A model generated the notes under the pieces. It saw only the letters and a program-made list of their open reading frames with translations. It did not search any database and was not told the origin of the DNA. A stretch of 64,000 nt of DNA, from positions 3,973,876 through 4,037,875 of the forward strand of contig OY848918.1 of the NCBI GenBank assembly GCA_963693285.1, given 5' to 3'. Shown one piece after another: positions 61,093 through 64,000 of this stretch; position 1 is the first letter of the stretch, and each line of letters starts with the position of its first letter. The stretch is from Xestospongia muta (Eukaryota > Porifera > Demospongiae > Haplosclerida > Petrosiidae). The position numbers and the translations under genes were made by a program.

Positions 61093-61833
61093 ACTGAGTT
61101 TGTCTTAGTTATGACAACAATATATATTGAAACTTGACAAAAGGCTTTGTGTCCTCTATGTTCTGACTTAGTGATATCCTGTCTTCTTATTATCTGATTT
61201 TGTTGTTTCAGCGACTAAGTTATGATGATTATAACATTACCATTAGTTGTCATATAAATTATTGTAAAAATTTAAATTGTAGATTACTATGGAATTCAAA
61301 CTTCTTGTGAATTATTTACTGTATAATTTGTTTGTTTGTATTAGCACAAGATACCACAGCAAGTAATAGACATGTACTCTAAATTCTATAGTAAACCATT
61401 GATGTAAGTTACAGAGTGATCATTAAAATAACTGATTAAAATTGATGTTATTATGTCAAAATTAGTGTTTTTATTATATTTGATATTAACAAAATTATAA
61501 TGATATATATTAGATAATGTATTATATCTCAAAGTACTACCAGTTATTTGTACATGATTATACAATTGTAAATCTCTATTAAGGCGGTACTATTGTGATT
61601 ACTGAAAAAATTATTTGTAGTATATTTAAAATTGATTATCTTCAATGATTAATGTAACTATTTAGATTTTGTTTATTATAGCGAAATAAATTTTTTGATC
61701 AAGTCTTAATATTAACAACAATTAATTTTAATAACTATTATAGTTGGTAAACTATATCAATTTAGTATTATAACAAACACATATTATGCTGTAGTAGTTC
61801 CACTGATATAGTTACTTCTATCTCTCTCTGCAG

Positions 61834-62235
61834 ACTCTAGTACTTTAATTAAATTTGCTGGTGACAGTCATACTGATACAGCACAAATCCTACAAGAAAA
61901 GAAAATACAGAAGAAAAGAAATTAATAAAATCTACTATTTCACATGATAAGAGGATAAATCACTTTGTTACCATGAGTACTTCCTCATAGATAATAATAA
62001 TTCAATGCTGCTGTTTCTATCTAGTAAGAAGGTATTATTTCTTCTCTCTTGGTGTCAAGAGAGAGGACATATAGATCTCCCTCCATTGATCCCTTTTATA
62101 CAGCTGTTACAACAAGAAGGTAGACTACTCTTAGTTCTTCTTATATATTATAATGTTACCTCCCTCCCTCACTGTGTTATAGACTTAGTAGTAGGTGAAC
62201 TAAGTAACAGACTTCCAGCTGCTATGAGAGGATAG
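61834..62235 (+). CDS. Unrecognised two-exon reading frame, array unit 2
   Basis: This is the copy of 57360-57762. The second exon is kept nearly base for base. The first exon's donor reads attaataaaa instead of attagtaaaa, so normal joining is lost and the copy may be inactive. Its function is unknown. Confidence 0.3.
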
Positions 62236-62391
62236 AATCATTTAAAATGTTACAAACTATTAATTAAAGAATTAAATTGAAACAATCAAGACCTACTTAA
62301 GTTAATTTATACAACAAATTATATAATAATTATATATGATTAATTTATTAAATATTATAATAAGTTGTTCTTGTTATTGCTATAGCAACCA

Positions 62392-62534
62392 TTATCTATG
62401 ATATTTCCATTTATGATTCACAGTTCCATATGTTGGACACTGTTCTATTTCTAAGTATTCAGGTATCGGAGGAGGTTCCTCATCGTTAATAGCTATTGTA
62501 TTGACAACTTCTATCCTCATTAGAGTAGTACCAC
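62392..62534 (-). CDS. Class III receptor tail exon (orphan), array unit 2
   Basis: Copy of 57919-58061 with the same acceptor, phase and residues (IPEYLEIEQCPTYGTV). Its preservation in both units shows only recent duplication, not selection. Confidence 0.5.
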
Positions 62535-63478
62535 CTGTAAGTAGTAACTGACACACCCATTTTTTATTGATTAATTAGTTATCTTTATGACATAATGAGA
62601 TATATAATATATGTAGATCAGTACTAGAGACAGTGGTAGTGAAACAAAAGGAAAACAAAAACATACCCACCAACTACAGTTGATTAGCATTGTTCTCTTA
62701 ATTTATGGACTTATAATATATTAGAGATATCTAGAACTTAAGTACTCATCTACAAACTACGGCATTCCAGAAACTGTGATAGTGCACTATTTGTTCACTT
62801 CCTGGAAGTACTAATACCACACACAATCAAGTAAACAATTAAAGAGATCTCTTTGTAACAAAATCATTGCCTATAAATGAGTTTGTCAACCAATTATACT
62901 AAATGAATATACAAATTTTATATAAAAATTGTATTATGCTTTAAAATAAGATTATAGAAAGACAAAACAGCAGATAAATCATCACATTTCTCTTATCATT
63001 ATCAATTATATTAATTTCATTGATTGTTAGTGCAGATATGTACTGTTACTATATGACATATAGTACTGACATCTCAGGATAAACAGTAACTAATAATTTT
63101 TGTGTATGTGTTATTTTATCACACCATATGTATACATCTCTAGTGCAGTGAATGAAACTGACCTGATGACCAACTATAACTCAATTGTTGATAGAACACA
63201 AATAATTGACTGTTTATTATTATTAATTGATTGCTTATTATTATTGTTAGTGATTTTGTTGACCAATTAGAAGTACAGCTGCTCAGTGACTGTATTTATA
63301 TGTTTTAGTATGTGTATTATTTATATGTCCCCTTTATATTATATATAATTATGTTATATTGTCAGTATTATATTAAAATGGAAACAGTTTAGCTGACCAA
63401 CTAAAATTATCATGTAAGGATTAGAACATGTTTTATGTTTTAGGAATATGATTGCAGATAACTATGTATAATATTCAA

Positions 63479-64000
63479 TTAATATTTTATCACACCGTAT
63501 GCATCACATGTGTTCATCTCTAGTTCAGTAGTAGGTAATGTATTAGTGATCATATCAACATCCTCATATTGAGGTATAACTTGATGAGGGACAGTATCTG
63601 TTAGTGGATTAACAGGAGATAGTACAGTACCTACAATGGATAATACCATTTAAAAACTATTCCCACTATTAGAATTACCTTGTCTCAGTGACTTAGTTCT
63701 TTTTATCCAACATATCACTATATGTACTAGTACAGTACATACTAGTATTAGAACTGACACACTCACTAGACTACCTGTAGAGAGTAAATCTGACAATTAC
63801 TTGAGTTCACATAAGTAAATAAATTATTCATCTTTCAAATTCATTTTAATTTTTATAACAGATTTTGTTATTATTTCAAAATGTCTAGTAGAAAAATTCA
63901 TTACCTCCTAATGCAGCTGTCATTACACTACTTGTGTCTTCACAAACCTGTATATCTATAAAACATATCATGTCAACAAGAAATAAAATATGATATAATA
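63479..64000 (-). CDS. Ig-FN3 transmembrane receptor, array unit 3 (partial, runs off the window)
   Basis: Only the 3' exons are in the window: juxtamembrane 63905-63955 (QVCEDTSSVMTAALG), TM 63679-63774 (SVSVLILVCTVLVHIVIC) and tail 63479-63630 (VPHQVIPQYENV, CDAYGVIKY). Splice sites are intact. The ectodomain exons should lie just beyond 64000. Confidence 0.82.

Larger units (their letters stand above)
54524..63478. repeat. Tandem segmental array, period about 4.48 kb
   Basis: 54524-58999 and 59000-63478 are near copies, and a third unit starts at 63479. Equivalent bases are offset by about 4475-4481. Each unit has a minus-strand receptor gene (about 2.1 kb), then plus-strand exons of unknown product, then a minus-strand class III tail exon. 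The 5' noncoding end of an older unit is seen at 53720-54523. Confidence 0.9.

Overview
The window reads as AT-rich nuclear DNA of an early-branching animal, most likely a demosponge such as Amphimedon. That is inference: it rests on very short GT-AG introns (about 45-110 bases), multi-exon genes on both strands, and the mix of Ig/FN3 receptors, SRCR, reelin-like and fibrinogen-related sequences. There are no operons, Shine-Dalgarno sites, CRISPR arrays or recognisable RNA genes.

Most of the window is one clustered family of single-pass cell-surface receptors, several intact and many broken, in both orientations. The shared plan is: signal-peptide exon, Ig-like exon, FN3-like exon, a short exon, a two-exon membrane-proximal domain with conserved cysteines, a juxtamembrane exon, a TM exon with a basic stop-transfer, and a tail exon. 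Every intron is phase 1 except the exon 4/5 junction, which is phase 0. Tails carry tyrosine motifs: YENV or YENI plus a C-terminal C-x-A-Y-G-(V/M)-I. Intact members by start codon are 5181(+), 11965(+), 20064(-), 22532(-), 56605(-) and 61092(-). A further copy at 63479-64000(-) runs off the end. The member at 50563(+) is intact as an ectodomain only. Those at 10964(-) and 30251(-) are complete but for point or insertion lesions. More than a dozen fragments lie between them.

Layout: 1-3250 has a 273-bp direct duplication and a perfect hairpin, no gene. 3257-22532 holds the first receptor group, with iduronate-sulfatase-like fragments between members. 22533-25808 has no gene. 25809-36493 holds a second group, mostly pseudogenes, with a distinct ectodomain type and a short tail type. 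36693-39039 has an SRCR gene and an SRCR fragment, followed by a 371-bp inverted-repeat transposon. 40090-42200 holds receptor remnants. 43476-48390 has an intact reelin-like secreted gene inside a field of fibrinogen-domain pseudogenes. 48756-52705 has a broken receptor and a secreted receptor ectodomain. 53.7-64 kb is a tandem array of a 4.48-kb unit, each unit with one receptor gene and two extra exons of unknown partners.

How it may work (inference): ectodomains vary by exon exchange and duplication, while a few tail exons are re-used. Some genes carry two alternative terminal exons, each with its own stop codon, so splicing would choose the signalling tail. The most notable point is the shared C-terminal Cys-x-x-Tyr-Gly motif on three otherwise different tails, which suggests one phosphotyrosine-reading partner for an expanding recognition-receptor family.
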